Source: Bog-473 sp963817735 (GTDB lineage: Bacteria; Actinomycetota; Acidimicrobiia; Acidimicrobiales; RAAP-2). From it: a stretch of DNA of 64,000 nt. Position 1 is the first letter of the stretch, and each line of letters opens with the position of its first letter. This document shows, one piece after another, positions 1 to 6,794 of this stretch. Where the stretch lies: positions 186,001 through 250,000 of the forward strand of contig CAWFPP010000004.1 of NCBI GenBank assembly GCA_963817735.1, written 5' to 3'. The notes below the pieces were generated by a model. That model ran no database searches. It saw nothing but the letters and a program-made list of their open reading frames with translations, and was not told where the DNA came from. A program made the position numbers and the translations under genes.

Positions 1-10
1 GCCCAGGTCT

Positions 11-313
11 CTAGGCCAGGAGGTCGAAGTTCCCGACCACCGTGGCGTCAGCGGCGATCGGCCCCTCGACGCACCGCTCCCCTATGTCCGCCTGAAACGC
101 TGCGAACGCCCGCGAGGACGTCAGCGGGTTCTCGTCGCCGTCGGTGACGGCGACGTGCACGAAGCTCACGCCGTCCTCGAGGCGGAACGTCGCGTAGTGC
201 AGCCCCCCCGGTCGTTCTTCGGCCAGCTCAGCGAAGACGCCTCGGACCAACCGCTCGTTCTCGTCGGCGTGCTCGGGCTGGGTGCGGTAGCGGATCACCT
301 TGGTCGTCGGCAT
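11..313 (-). CDS. ABM / dimeric alpha-beta barrel family protein
   Basis: A 100-residue protein starting MPTTKVIRYRT, ending at TAG. The length, the N-terminal strand (KVIRYRTQPEHADENERLV), a central GLHYATFRLEDG strand and FVHVAV fit the ferredoxin-like antibiotic-biosynthesis-monooxygenase/stress-responsive barrel fold. These proteins usually dimerise; some degrade quinones or heme, many have no known substrate. No catalytic residue can be assigned, so the role is unknown. It lies 22 bases downstream of the next minus-strand gene and may be the last gene of the ArsR-SRPBCC operon at 336-1497. Confidence 0.7.
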   Translation of the reverse strand: MPTTKVIRYRTQPEHADENERLVRGVFAELAEERPGGLHYATFRLEDGVSFVHVAVTDGDENPLTSSRAFAAFQADIGERCVEGPIAADATVVGNFDLLA

Positions 314-335
314 CGTGCTGCTCCTCTCTTGTCAA

Positions 336-737
336 TCAGATGGCGCGCATACTGTTGTTGCGTGCCTCGTGGGTGACCTCAGCCAGCCCGAGCTCTTCCA
401 GGATGGGCGGCAGGTACATGCCGAAGCGACCCCGGTAGCCCTTGCGCTGGCCATACCAGCCGCCGACGGGATTGTCCGCAGAGCGCCCCCACGCCTCCAC
501 CGTCCCCTCCACCGCTGGCTTCTTCTCGTCGGCCGCCCCGAGCGGCACCCAGTCGCCACGCGCCGACAACCACTGGTGCAGGTCGTCGATCGCACGCAAG
601 TCGTAGGTGAGCTTGGTCGAGCCCACCTGGCACACCAGTAGCGCCGGCTCCGCCTCCTCGTCGCGGTACATGGTGTACTCCGAGCTGCCGGGCGGAGTCT
701 TCAACACCCACGGATCGTCTCTGCTCCCCGTCGCCAT
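336..737 (-). CDS. conserved protein of unknown function in ArsR-SRPBCC operon
   Basis: A 133-residue protein from MATGSRDDPWVL to NNSMRAI. I chose the ATG at 737 because AGGGGA lies about 7 bases upstream; longer in-frame extensions run inside the SRPBCC gene. The sequence holds conserved-looking blocks (LKTPPGSSEYTMYRDE, GTVEAWGRSADNPVGGWYG, RGRFGMYLPP). It resembles a family I recall travelling with SRPBCC/ArsR genes (possibly DUF6855; unsure). No catalytic motif, signal peptide or membrane segment is visible. The SRPBCC stop is only 2 bases away, so the two are almost certainly co-translated. Confidence 0.75.
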   Translation of the reverse strand: MATGSRDDPWVLKTPPGSSEYTMYRDEEAEPALLVCQVGSTKLTYDLRAIDDLHQWLSARGDWVPLGAADEKKPAVEGTVEAWGRSADNPVGGWYGQRKGYRGRFGMYLPPILEELGLAEVTHEARNNSMRAI

Positions 738-739
738 CG

Positions 740-1183
740 TCAATCCCCTTCCTTCACGGCCCACGCGAAGTGCGGCAGCAGCGCATCCCAGCCACCACGG
801 TTCTTGTCCCGCCAGGCATCCGCCTCCTCGCCCAGGGCCTCCCATCCGCTCTGCTCGATCTCCACCCGGGTACGGGTGCCACCCTCGCCGACAAAGGTGA
901 TGTCGACCGCGGTCGCCATCTCGCGGGTCCGGCCGATGTGCCACAGGTAGGAAAGGCGTCGGGGAGGCTCCCAGACGGTGACCTCACCCCAGTCGTGCCG
1001 CTCGCCCGCCGAGGTGAGCTCATAGATCCGCCCACCGCGCCCGCACTCGAGGACCACCTCTTCTGGGTCCCCGCTCACCGTGTGGTCACGCGGCCACCAC
1101 GTTCCGATCTTCGACGTCCAGACGTCGAACGCGTGGTCGGGGGGACAGTCGACGTCGAAGCTGATGCGCAACGGGGCCGTCAT
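740..1183 (-). CDS. SRPBCC (AHSA1-type) domain protein
   Basis: A 147-residue START/Bet v1-like protein. The N-terminus LRISFDVDCPPDHAFDVWTSKIGTWWP and the GTRTRVEIEQSGWEALG region are typical of the AHSA1/SRPBCC family, a helix-grip fold that encloses hydrophobic ligands. The ligand is unknown. Its ATG overlaps the stop of the upstream ArsR gene (ATGA), a very common arrangement in which ArsR represses its own operon with the SRPBCC gene. W-rich segments (TWWPRDH, GGWDALLPHFAW) are the conserved core. Confidence 0.85.
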   Translation of the reverse strand: MTAPLRISFDVDCPPDHAFDVWTSKIGTWWPRDHTVSGDPEEVVLECGRGGRIYELTSAGERHDWGEVTVWEPPRRLSYLWHIGRTREMATAVDITFVGEGGTRTRVEIEQSGWEALGEEADAWRDKNRGGWDALLPHFAWAVKEGD

Positions 1184-1497
1184 GGCACAGGGGGCGGCGT
1201 CGTGTTCTCGGCCAGCAGACGAAACCGCGCCGCCGCCTCACCCCAGACGCCTTCGAGGTAGTCCTGCACGCCCCGCACTCCCTCGCTCTGAAGGTGGTAG
1301 ATCCGCCGGTTCCCCTCAGCGTGTTCAGCCACCAGCCCGGCGCCCTTCAGCAGACGGAGGTGGCGCGAGACGGCGGGACGGCTGATCGGCAGCGTCGAGG
1401 CGATCTCATGGACCGGCTTGTCACCCTCGCTCAGCAGCCGCAGGATCTCGCGGCGCGTCGGGTCGCCAAGGGCTTCGAAGGGGTCGGCGTTCGCCAT
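1180..1497 (-). CDS. ArsR-family transcriptional repressor
   Basis: A 105-residue winged-helix regulator from the ATG at 1497 (MANADPFEALGDPTRREILRLL). The DPTRREIL helix and the recognition helix region ISRPAVSRHLRLLKGAGLV are diagnostic. No cysteine metal site is visible, so it is the non-metal ArsR type paired with SRPBCC proteins. A longer TTG/GTG-initiated form to 1554 would run into the operator, so the internal ATG with GAAGGG upstream is preferred. It overlaps the SRPBCC gene by 4 bases and probably regulates itself through the palindromes at 1545-1578. Confidence 0.88.
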   Translation of the reverse strand: MANADPFEALGDPTRREILRLLSEGDKPVHEIASTLPISRPAVSRHLRLLKGAGLVAEHAEGNRRIYHLQSEGVRGVQDYLEGVWGEAAARFRLLAENTTPPPVP

Positions 1498-1544
1498 CGC
1501 CTCAGCCCTTCGGCCGGGCAGAGCCCGCTTCGACGGCGCGCACC

Positions 1545-1578
1545 GGTAACACATTTGTTACCGTAACAGAATGGTTAC
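1545..1578. promoter_or_regulatory. twin inverted repeats upstream of ArsR operon
   Basis: GGTAACA-N4-TGTTACC (1545-1562) is a perfect 7-bp inverted repeat, followed at once by GTAAC-N6-GTTAC (1563-1578). They sit 48-81 bases upstream of the ArsR start and are AT-rich against the background, as expected of an autoregulatory ArsR operator. Binding is inferred. Confidence 0.6.
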
Positions 1579-1623
1579 CAATGACGCCAATGGCGATCGC
1601 AGCCGCCCGCCGTCAGGTACGTC

Positions 1624-2043
1624 CTAGGCGGCGACCGCCACGGGTGCCTGCCTCGACTCGATCGTGCGGCGCACCTTGTCGGCCACCGACGGCGCGGCCT
1701 CGAGGATCCGACGGAACTCGCTCGCCGAGCCGGCGTAGATCTCGCAGTCCGTCACCGCGGTGACGGTGGCGTTGCGGCGGCCCGAGCCCATGGGCTGTAC
1801 CAGTGCCATCTCGCCCACCAGATCGCCCCGACCGAGGGTGGCGATGCTGCGGCCACCCTGGGTCACCTCGGCCAGGCCGCTGACCATGATCATGAACTCG
1901 TTGCCGAGGCCGCCTTCACGCACGAGCACCCGCCCGGCCTTGACCTTCAGCCTCGTCAGCTGCCTCGCGATGACCGCCAGCTCGGACCGGCTGGCGTCAG
2001 AAAACAGGTCCAGTTCCCGCAGATCGTCTTTGAGTAAACGCAT
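1624..2043 (-). CDS. cyclic nucleotide-binding domain protein
   Basis: A 139-residue protein that is essentially one cNMP-binding/CAP_ED beta-barrel. The start MRLLKDDLRELDLFSD is chosen for the GGAAGG site just upstream; longer forms add a non-conserved tail. GDLVGEMALVQ followed by GRRNATVTAV is the phosphate-binding cassette (G-E-x-A/S-L plus the R-x-A-T segment). There is no DNA-binding domain, so it is a stand-alone sensor rather than a CRP regulator. Its partner is unknown. It lies downstream of the leuA-GNAT pair on the same strand, about 110 bases away. Confidence 0.85.
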   Translation of the reverse strand: MRLLKDDLRELDLFSDASRSELAVIARQLTRLKVKAGRVLVREGGLGNEFMIMVSGLAEVTQGGRSIATLGRGDLVGEMALVQPMGSGRRNATVTAVTDCEIYAGSASEFRRILEAAPSVADKVRRTIESRQAPVAVAA

Positions 2044-2152
2044 GGTGCTTCCTTCCGAACTCACTCTTCCCAGAGCCAGAGTGGCGCTTGGAGGGTGATC
2101 TGTCAACCAGCTTAGGAAGATACTTATTATCTCCCTGACAGATTAGCGGGAG

Positions 2153-2590
2153 TTACCCCTCGAACCAGCGGTAGCGGGTCCAGCCGGCCATGGGCCGGGC
2201 GCCCAAGCGCTGGTAGAAGTCCATGGCAGGCACGTTCCACTCGAGCACGTCCCACTCCACACGGCCCTCGGTCTCCTGGCGCAGCTTGGCCAGCAGCTGG
2301 CCGGCGTAGCCATGGCGGCGGTACTCCGGCCGTATGTAGAGGTCCTCGAGCCAGATGCCGGTCTTGCCCAGGAAGGTGGAGAAGGTCCGGTACCAGAGGG
2401 CATGCCCGACCAGGGCGCCGCCGGCCTCCTCCATGACCCAGTCGTACGCCATGGCCTCGGGCCCGAAGAGCACGTGGGCGAGATCGTCCTCGGTGATCGC
2501 CACCTCTTCCGTCAAGTTCTCGTAGTCCGCCAGCTCGTGGATCATCGCCACCAGCTCCGGGACGTCCGCCTCCACCGCCGGGCGGATCAT
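2153..2590 (-). CDS. GNAT N-acetyltransferase (diamine acetyltransferase-like)
   Basis: A 145-residue GNAT protein starting MIRPAVEADVPELVAMI. FSTFLGKTGIWLEDLYIRPE followed by YRRHGYAGQLL is the acetyl-CoA pyrophosphate-binding loop with the sequence style of the spermidine/spermine or thialysine acetyltransferase subgroup; WNVPAMDFYQRLGA is the usual C-terminal motif. The substrate is therefore likely an amine or amino acid, but this is inference. The ATG overlaps the leuA stop by 4 bases, so it is translationally coupled to leuA and should share its attenuation control. Confidence 0.85.
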   Translation of the reverse strand: MIRPAVEADVPELVAMIHELADYENLTEEVAITEDDLAHVLFGPEAMAYDWVMEEAGGALVGHALWYRTFSTFLGKTGIWLEDLYIRPEYRRHGYAGQLLAKLRQETEGRVEWDVLEWNVPAMDFYQRLGARPMAGWTRYRWFEG

Positions 2591-4314
2591 CCCTGACGGG
2601 CCCGATTCGCCGCGGAGACGACCGCGCCCAGCGATGCATCGAGGATGGACGAGTCGCGGCCGACCCCCCACCAGGTCGACCCGTCGGCGCCCGCGCACTC
2701 CACGTACGCCACCGCCGACGCGCCCGAGCCCTCGGTGAGCGCGTGCTCGGAGTAGTCCTTCACCTCCAGCACGATACCGAGGTCGGCCTTCAGGGCCGTG
2801 ACCAGCGCGTCGATGGGCCCGTTGCCCTGGCCCGTCACCGTCTGGTGCTGGCCGTCCACCAGGAGCTGCGCCGTGACGGTCGTGTGACCCCGGGAGGTCG
2901 AGACCTCGCTGGTGATCAGCCGCAGCCCGGCGTCCTCGGGCAGGTAGATCTCCTCGAAGACGTCGCGCATCTTCCCCGAGGGGATGACCGTGCCGCTGGC
3001 CTCGGTGATCTCCTGCACGCGCTTGGAGAACTCGACCTGCAGCCGGCGGGGCAGGTCGAGCCCGTGGTCGGTGTCCATGAGGTAGGCCACGCCACCCTTG
3101 CCCGACTGGCTGTTGACCTGAATGATCGCCTCGTAGGTGCGGCCGGTGTGCTTGGGGTCGATGGGCAGGTACGGCACCTCCCACTCGTCGTAGTCGTCGC
3201 CTATGGCGGCCATCCCCTTCTTGATGGCGTCCTGGTGCGAACCGGAGAAGGCGGTGTAGACGAGGTCGCCCGCGTAGGGGTGGCGTGGGTGGACGGGGAG
3301 CCGCGTGGCGTACTCGGCGACGCGGCGCACCTTCTCGATGTCCCCGAAGTCCAGCGCGGGGTCGATGCCCTGCGAGAACAGGTTCATGGCCAGTGTCACG
3401 ATGTCGACGTTGCCGGTGCGCTCGCCGTTGCCGAACAGCGTGCCCTCCACCCGGTCGGCGCCCGCCAGCACCGCCAGCTCGGCCGCCGCCACGGCGGTGC
3501 CGCGGTCGTTGTGCGGGTGCAGGCTGAGCACGATGGCGTCACGGTCCTTGATGGTGCGGCCGAACCACTCGATGACGTCGGCGTAGACGTTCGGGCTGTA
3601 CATCTCCACGGTGGCCGGCAGGTTGAGGATGATCGGCGACTCGGGCGTCGGCTGTATGACATCCATGACCGCCTCGCAGATCTCGACGGCGAACTCCGGC
3701 TCTGTCCCGGTGAAGCTCTCGGGCGAGTACTCGTAGCGCACGGCCGTCCCCTGTAGGTGGGTCTCGTAGCTCTTGCACAGCTCGGCGGCCTTCACCGCGA
3801 TGTCGACGATGCCCGGCTTGTCGAGGCCGAAGACGACGCGCCGCTGCAGCTCGGACACCGAGTTGTAGAAGTGCACGACGGCACGCCGGGCGCCGGCCAG
3901 CGACTCGAAGGTCCGCTCAATGAGCTCGTGCCGGCACTGCACCAGCACCTGTATCTCGACGTCGTCGGGGATCAGGTTCTCGTCGATGATGAGGCGCTGG
4001 AAGTCGTAGTCCGTCTGGGAGGCGGAGGGAAAGCCGACCTCGATCTCCTTGAACCCCACGTCGACCAGCGTCTGGAACAGCGCCAGCTTGCGCTCGGGGT
4101 CCATCGGGTCGATCAGGGCCTGATTCCCGTCGCGCAGGTCCACGCTGGCCCAGCGTGGGGCCCGGGTGAACTGGCGGTCGGGCCAGGTGCGGTCGTGCAG
4201 GACGAGCGGCACGTGCGAGCGGTACTTGTCGAAGGCCATCGGCGACGGGTCGCAGGGCAGGGCCAGGTGAACCCGCTCCATGTCGTCACCACTCCCTTTC
4301 CGTCCCTCAGCCAT
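2587..4314 (-). CDS. leuA: 2-isopropylmalate synthase
   Basis: Condenses acetyl-CoA with 2-oxoisovalerate, the committed step of leucine synthesis. The 575-residue form from ATG 4314 (GGGAAG upstream) shows DLRDGNQAL at residues 59-67 (catalytic Arg and metal Asp), HPHNDRGT at 266-273 (metal His pair) and GNGERTGN at 295-302. The C-terminal part, from about residue 430, is the LeuA allosteric dimerisation domain where leucine binds. Length and domains match the long actinobacterial type. A second ATG at 4281, with AAGGGAG upstream, would give 564 residues and cannot be excluded. A Leu-rich leader peptide and terminator upstream (4395-4494) indicate transcription attenuation. Confidence 0.96.
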   Translation of the reverse strand: MAEGRKGSGDDMERVHLALPCDPSPMAFDKYRSHVPLVLHDRTWPDRQFTRAPRWASVDLRDGNQALIDPMDPERKLALFQTLVDVGFKEIEVGFPSASQTDYDFQRLIIDENLIPDDVEIQVLVQCRHELIERTFESLAGARRAVVHFYNSVSELQRRVVFGLDKPGIVDIAVKAAELCKSYETHLQGTAVRYEYSPESFTGTEPEFAVEICEAVMDVIQPTPESPIILNLPATVEMYSPNVYADVIEWFGRTIKDRDAIVLSLHPHNDRGTAVAAAELAVLAGADRVEGTLFGNGERTGNVDIVTLAMNLFSQGIDPALDFGDIEKVRRVAEYATRLPVHPRHPYAGDLVYTAFSGSHQDAIKKGMAAIGDDYDEWEVPYLPIDPKHTGRTYEAIIQVNSQSGKGGVAYLMDTDHGLDLPRRLQVEFSKRVQEITEASGTVIPSGKMRDVFEEIYLPEDAGLRLITSEVSTSRGHTTVTAQLLVDGQHQTVTGQGNGPIDALVTALKADLGIVLEVKDYSEHALTEGSGASAVAYVECAGADGSTWWGVGRDSSILDASLGAVVSAANRARQG

Positions 4315-4394
4315 CAGTGTCTTCCCTTCTCTTTCTGTTCTGCTCCATCGGTTGTCTGTGATCTCTTCTCGGACGCCGGACCGGTACCGGCCCA

Positions 4395-4456
4395 ACAAAA
4401 AACCCCCTGGCCCTTTCGGCGCAGGAGGTTGCGAGCGAACGCGATGTGGCGTTCGC
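4395..4456 (-). terminator. leuA attenuator: hairpin plus rho-independent terminator
   Basis: In the minus-strand RNA, GCGAACGC-N6-GCGTTCGC (4435-4456) forms a perfect 8-bp hairpin starting 2 bases after the leader stop. Then a 12-bp stem with two central mismatches and a GAAA loop (4402-4429) runs into six U residues (4397-4402). Together with the Leu-rich leader ORF this is a transcription attenuator; the first stem is placed so that a ribosome stalled on the Leu codons or finished at the stop would change its pairing. Confidence 0.85.
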
Positions 4457-4458
4457 CG

Positions 4459-4494
4459 TCAGGTAAGCAGCAGGTCGGATGCGCTAGAAGTCAT
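4459..4494 (-). CDS. leuL: leuA leader peptide
   Basis: An 11-residue ORF, MTSSASDLLLT, with three consecutive Leu codons (CTG CTG CTT) just before the ACC TGA end. It lies directly upstream of the leuA attenuator hairpins and 145 bases before the second candidate leuA start. No Shine-Dalgarno sequence precedes it at proper spacing; a TACACT box ends 7 bases before the ATG, so translation probably starts on a leaderless or nearly leaderless RNA. The symbol leuL is by analogy with enterobacterial leaders. Confidence 0.8.
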   Translation of the reverse strand: MTSSASDLLLT

Positions 4495-4532
4495 CTCCAC
4501 GAGTGTAATCGTCCCATCGGGAGGGGCGGGAG

Positions 4533-4910
4533 TCAAGGAGCGATCGGGGAGCCGAAGCGCAGGATGTTCCCGTCGCCGTCGGTGTGCGCCGCCTCCCACA
4601 CGCCGAAGCCGGGGTCGAACAGGTCGGAGGTCTCGCCGACCGCCGCCGCCCGCCACTCGGCGTGCAGCGCGTCTGCGTCGTCGACGCCGAGGTAGGCCGC
4701 GCCCCGATGCGTCCCCGACGGCGCCGGAGTCGTCGTCGCGGGCGCCATGCCGGGCACGAGCTCGAAGTGGATGCGGATGCCGTCCCGGGCCGCCGTGCCG
4801 TAGCCCCCGCCGTGGACATGCACGGCGAAGCCCAGCGCCTCGTAGTGGGCCCGCATGCGGTCCATGTCCGCCGTGGGGAAGATGGGGGCGACGTGCTGCA
4901 GGGAGGCCAT
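4533..4910 (-). CDS. glyoxalase/VOC-family protein (bleomycin-resistance type)
   Basis: A 125-residue single-module VOC protein, MASLQHVAPIFPTADMDRMRAHYEALGF. The paired pattern of a first beta-alpha-beta-beta unit ending IRIHFELVPG and a second with GAAYLGVDDADALHAEW and DGDGNILRFG is typical of bleomycin-resistance-like VOC proteins, which often bind rather than transform ligands. The family metal residues His/Glu can be placed at H6, H48 and the E in FEL, but a substrate cannot be named. Its stop TGA falls inside the TTGACT that may be the -35 of the leuA leader promoter. Confidence 0.82.
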   Translation of the reverse strand: MASLQHVAPIFPTADMDRMRAHYEALGFAVHVHGGGYGTAARDGIRIHFELVPGMAPATTTPAPSGTHRGAAYLGVDDADALHAEWRAAAVGETSDLFDPGFGVWEAAHTDGDGNILRFGSPIAP

Positions 4911-4934
4911 GGGCGCTGACGCTAGCGTGGCCGG

Positions 4935-5111
4935 ATGCGCCGGCTGCTGTCGACCCTGTTCCGCGCCGCCCTGGTTATCGGGGCGCTGGCGGTGGTGCGC
5001 GCCGTCCTGCTCGATCGGGCGCCCCGGCGCGAGCTGCACGGGAGCGAGCCGGTCATCGGCAGCCTCGACACCTGGCCGGCCGTGCCGCGCAAGCCGGCGT
5101 CGAAGTCGTAA
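4935..5111 (+). CDS. small single-pass membrane protein
   Basis: A 58-residue ORF, MRRLLSTLFRAALVIGALA..., divergent from the VOC gene by 24 bases. A basic N-terminus is followed by one hydrophobic helix (about residues 8-26), then a short polar tail with ELHGSEPVIGSLDTWPAVP, which looks conserved rather than random. The positively charged start suggests an N-in membrane anchor. Function unknown; the proline/arginine-rich tail has no motif I recognise. Confidence 0.55.
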   Translation: MRRLLSTLFRAALVIGALAVVRAVLLDRAPRRELHGSEPVIGSLDTWPAVPRKPASKS

Positions 5112-5145
5112 CCCCCGCCCCCGCCCCCGCCCCCGCCCGCGCCCG
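5112..5145 (+). repeat. CCCCCG hexamer tract
   Basis: About four and a half tandem CCCCCG units directly after the stop codon of the small membrane protein, drifting into GCGCCCG. It separates this gene from the convergent serA end. A slippage-prone low-complexity tract; no function assigned. Confidence 0.7.
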
Positions 5146-5173
5146 TCGTCGCCGTCGCCGTCGGCCGCCTGAG

Positions 5174-6745
5174 CTACAGCGTGACGCGGTGGATGTCGAG
5201 GATGCCCTCGTCGCCGCGCAGCTGATCGACGACGGCGTCGGACGCCGGCGTGGTCGTCGAGATCACCATCATCGCCGTCGAGGACTCGGGGCTCGGACCC
5301 ACGGCCATCGACGAGATGGAGATCCCCGCCGCGCCGAGCGCCGACCCCACGATGCCGATCACGCCCGGGCGGTCGTCGTTGCGCACGACCAGCATGTGGG
5401 CGGACGGCGGCACCTCCACCATGTGCTCGTCGACGATGACGATGCGCGGCTCGGTACGCAGGCCGGCCGTGATGAGCGTGCCGGCGACGGAATGCGAGCC
5501 CGAGCGCAGCGTGATCAGCGACTTGTAGTCGCGTGACGTCGCGGTGGACGACTCGCGCACCTGCAGGCCGCGCTGCTCGGCCAGCTGCGGCGCGTTGACA
5601 TAGGAGACCGGCTCTTCGGTGGAGCCGCCGAAGATCCCCTTCAGGACCGACAGCGTGAGGATGCCGGTGCTCTCCCCCGCCAGCTCGCCCTGGTACTCCA
5701 TGTCGATGGCGTCGGGCAGCCCGTCGTGCAGGCCGACGAAGAAGCGGCCCAGCTGCTCGGCCAGCCCCATGAAGCCGCGCACCGTGTCGGTCACGTCGTG
5801 CGCCGCCACGTTCACCGCGTAGGGCACGAAGTCGCCATCGAGCGCCAGCAGCACCTGCTCGGCGATGGTGACGCCGGCCTTGTCCTGCGCCTCCTCGGTC
5901 GACGCGCCCAGGTGCGGCGACACCACGACCTGCGGCAGCTCGAACAAGGGCGACTCGGTGCACGGCTCCTTGGCGAACACGTCGAGGCCGGCGCCGGCCA
6001 CGATGCCGTCGCGGATGGCCTCGGCCAGCGCGTCCTCGTCGACGATGCCCCCGCGCGCCGTGTTCACGATGCGGATGCCGGGCTTCGCCTTGGCGAACAG
6101 ATCGCGGCCGAAGAGCCCGATGGTCTCCGGCGTCTTGGGCGTGTGGATGGAGACGAAGTCGGCCTCGGCCACCAGCTCCTCGATGCTGACCAGGCGCACC
6201 CCCATGGCCCGCGCCCGCTCCTGCGAGACGAAGGGGTCGTAGCCGATGAGCTCCATGCCGAAGGCGTGGGCGCGCTGGGCCACCAGGGAGCCGGCGCGTC
6301 CCAATCCCACCACGCCGAGCACCTTGCCGTGCAGCTCGACGCCCTCCCACTTCGAGCGCTCCCAGCGGCCGGCGACGAGCGCCGCATGGGCCTGGGGGAT
6401 GTTGCGGGCCTGGGCCAGGAGCAGGGCCATGGCCTGCTCGGCCACCGAGAGGATGTTCGACGTCGGCGCGTTGACCACCATGACGCCGCGCTCGGTGGCC
6501 GCGGCCACGTCCACGTTGTCGAGCCCGACGCCGGCCCGGCCCACGACGACCAGCGACGTCCCGGCCGTCAACACGTCGGCCGTCACCTGCGTGGCGGAGC
6601 GGATGATCAGCGCGTGCGCGCCCACCACCGCGGCGAGCAGCTGCTCGGGGCTCAACCCTTCCTGCACGTCGACCTCGTGGCCGACTTCGGCCAGCAGGTC
6701 GAGCCCGCTCTGCGCGATCTTCTCCGTTACCAGTACCCGTGCCAC
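5174..6745 (-). CDS. serA: D-3-phosphoglycerate dehydrogenase
   Basis: First step of serine synthesis: oxidises 3-phosphoglycerate to 3-phosphohydroxypyruvate with NAD. The 523 residues show the NAD loop GLGRAG at 147-152, the catalytic triad Arg231 (NTARGGIVDE), Glu260 and His278 (SPHLGAS), then the intervening ASB domain and a C-terminal ACT domain (MLVVRNDDRPGVIGIVGSAL) that binds serine for feedback control. This is the long type found in mycobacteria. It starts with GTG at 6745, about 11 bases after GAGGAG. It follows the aminotransferase gene by about 50 bases on the same strand, so the two may be co-transcribed. Confidence 0.96.
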   Translation of the reverse strand: MARVLVTEKIAQSGLDLLAEVGHEVDVQEGLSPEQLLAAVVGAHALIIRSATQVTADVLTAGTSLVVVGRAGVGLDNVDVAAATERGVMVVNAPTSNILSVAEQAMALLLAQARNIPQAHAALVAGRWERSKWEGVELHGKVLGVVGLGRAGSLVAQRAHAFGMELIGYDPFVSQERARAMGVRLVSIEELVAEADFVSIHTPKTPETIGLFGRDLFAKAKPGIRIVNTARGGIVDEDALAEAIRDGIVAGAGLDVFAKEPCTESPLFELPQVVVSPHLGASTEEAQDKAGVTIAEQVLLALDGDFVPYAVNVAAHDVTDTVRGFMGLAEQLGRFFVGLHDGLPDAIDMEYQGELAGESTGILTLSVLKGIFGGSTEEPVSYVNAPQLAEQRGLQVRESSTATSRDYKSLITLRSGSHSVAGTLITAGLRTEPRIVIVDEHMVEVPPSAHMLVVRNDDRPGVIGIVGSALGAAGISISSMAVGPSPESSTAMMVISTTTPASDAVVDQLRGDEGILDIHRVTL

Positions 6746-6794
6746 CGCGGTGGTCTCCTCACTCCCCCCGCTCGATTGCCCGCCGACCTGGCGG

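Noticed and set aside
2744..4400. Long plus-strand open frames antisense to leuA (and similar ones opposite serA, ilvB, ilvD, ileS).
   Set aside because: High-GC shadow frames: His/Val/Gly/Arg-rich translations with no recognisable domain, while the minus strand encodes clear enzymes.
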